Shown: positions 5,163 through 5,826 of the stretch, piece after piece
Position numbering within the stretch: the first letter of the stretch is position 1
Layout of the letters: every line of letters starts with the position of its first letter
Notes under the pieces: generated by a model
Seen by the model: only the letters and a program-made list of their open reading frames with translations
Told to the model about the DNA's origin: nothing
Database searches by the model: none
From: an uncultured Neisseria sp.
GTDB lineage: Bacteria; Pseudomonadota; Gammaproteobacteria; Burkholderiales; Neisseriaceae
Direction: 5' to 3'
DNA: 5,826 nucleotides
NCBI GenBank assembly: GCA_937919795.1
Contig: CALFOA010000458.1
Coordinates: 1 to 5,826 of the forward strand
Program-made: the position numbers and the translations under genes

Positions 5163-5826
5163 ATGACTCGCAACATTGTGGAAACCCAAGCCAATATAAA
5201 TATAGATTCCGCGTTGACGGAACAACTGCAACAAACCCAGTTATCACTGTTTGATCAAGCCGAATCCTTTGTATTGGCAGAAGGCTGGTTAGAAGCAGAT
5301 TTTCTGCCGATTTTCGAAGAAACTTATCTGAGCTTGCAAGATCAACCTTTCCCTGCTGATTCCAACTGGATTTATGCCGCCGCCGAGGGTACCACCGTTA
5401 CTGATGTACCCGCCAACGACTTACCCGAAGCCGAAGAAGTCGGCATTGCCGATAACGGCAGCAAGAGCCACATCGGCCTCATCAGCGCCGCCGGTGTCGG
5501 CTTAGCCGTATTGGCGGCAGCCGCAATAGGCGGCAGTGGCGGTGGCTCTGATTCATCAGACTCTAATGCAACCCCCAATACGGGGAACAGCGGTTCTGCC
5601 GGTGATGCCGCCACCCTAGCCGACAACCCTAACACGCCGGCGACACCTCCTACTGCGCCGGCATCGACTACTAACACACCTCCTGCGTCAATGGCCAGCA
5701 CGCCTAAACCCACGGTGACTGAGCCTACCGCACCTGCTGCAACCAAACCTACTCCACCTGCAGCTGAGGCCACACCACCTACGGTTGAACCTACACCACC
5801 TACGGTTGAACCTACACCACCTACGG
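5163..5826 (+). CDS. N-terminal part of a Pro/Thr-repeat envelope or secreted protein, function unknown (3' end outside window)
   Basis: The frame starts at ATG 5163 and stays open to the right edge (221 codons). Residues 1-100 are polar and acidic, rich in Gln, Glu and Asp, with no signal peptide. Residues 104-123 (GLISAAGVGLAVLAAAAIGG) are one hydrophobic segment, followed by a GGSGGGSDSSDS linker. From about 137 it is Pro/Thr/Ala-rich, and from 204 it becomes the perfect heptad TPPTVEP. A short N-domain, a hydrophobic Gly/Ala stretch and then low-complexity repeats recall large type I-secreted adhesins of the BapA/SiiE kind. A TonB-like or other inner-membrane-anchored stalk with a periplasmic C-terminal domain is an equally possible reading. 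I do not recognise the family. The ribosome site is weak (AAGAAAG about 6 nt upstream), and no clear promoter is seen in the AT-rich 65-nt gap after dusC. Confidence 0.8.
   Translation, partial: MTRNIVETQANINIDSALTEQLQQTQLSLFDQAESFVLAEGWLEADFLPIFEETYLSLQDQPFPADSNWIYAAAEGTTVTDVPANDLPEAEEVGIADNGSKSHIGLISAAGVGLAVLAAAAIGGSGGGSDSSDSNATPNTGNSGSAGDAATLADNPNTPATPPTAPASTTNTPPASMASTPKPTVTEPTAPAATKPTPPAAEATPPTVEPTPPTVEPTPPT
5772..5826 (+). repeat. 21-bp in-frame tandem repeat encoding TPPTVEP
   Basis: The units at 5772-5792 and 5793-5813 are identical, and a third runs from 5814 off the window edge (13 of 21 bases seen, all matching). It is preceded by looser Pro/Thr codons, as if the array grew from that sequence. 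Confidence 0.93.

Noticed and set aside
5372..5773. 133-aa minus-strand open frame rich in Ala, Gly and Val
   Set aside because: It is the antisense shadow of the Pro/Thr/Ala-rich gene on the plus strand. It has no ribosome site or recognisable domain, and the composition follows from the opposite strand.

Overview
The window looks like a chromosomal stretch from the family Neisseriaceae. The main evidence is a repeated 12-mer, TGCCTGTCTGAA. It matches the 'TG-wadDUS' dialect of the neisserial DNA uptake sequence (DUS), described for Neisseria wadsworthii. Four exact copies and two one-base variants occur in 5.8 kb, on both strands. The gene content (an LgtF/WaaE-type LOS glucosyltransferase, a DusC of 317 aa, a purE-linked cluster) fits a Neisseria-like beta-proteobacterium. 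The species itself is an inference.

Layout. (1) Positions 1-2202 hold a tightly packed plus-strand operon: the 3' end of purE (purine synthesis), an MnmM/YtqB-type tRNA wobble-uridine methyltransferase, a small SirB2-family membrane protein, and a GT2 glycosyltransferase with C-terminal membrane segments. The junctions are a 4-nt gap, a 10-nt overlap and a 1-nt gap, so translation is probably coupled. (2) Positions 2203-2288 are a convergent intergenic region with three DUS copies. Two are in tandem and one is inverted, giving an 18-bp perfect hairpin that probably acts as a terminator. (3) Positions 2289-4040 are a minus-strand pair: a nucleoside hydrolase (upstream) and an LgtF/WaaE-like glycosyltransferase (downstream), 12 nt apart. 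(4) Positions 4041-4143 are a divergent promoter region with one more DUS. (5) Positions 4144-5097 encode DusC, the tRNA-dihydrouridine(16) synthase. (6) From 5163 to the window edge runs an open, unfinished gene. Its protein has an acidic N-terminal region, one hydrophobic segment, a Gly/Ser linker and then a Pro/Thr-rich tract that becomes a perfect 21-bp (7-residue) repeat. It is probably the start of a long repeat-bearing envelope or secreted protein.

Functional picture. Most genes are housekeeping: purine synthesis and nucleoside salvage, two tRNA modification enzymes, and two sugar transferases likely to act on LOS or another surface glycan. The region most likely to hold something unusual is the truncated repeat gene at the right edge. 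The DUS arrangement is the other point of interest. I see no phage, IS element, CRISPR array, tRNA or rRNA gene, and no convincing new defence or biosynthetic system.
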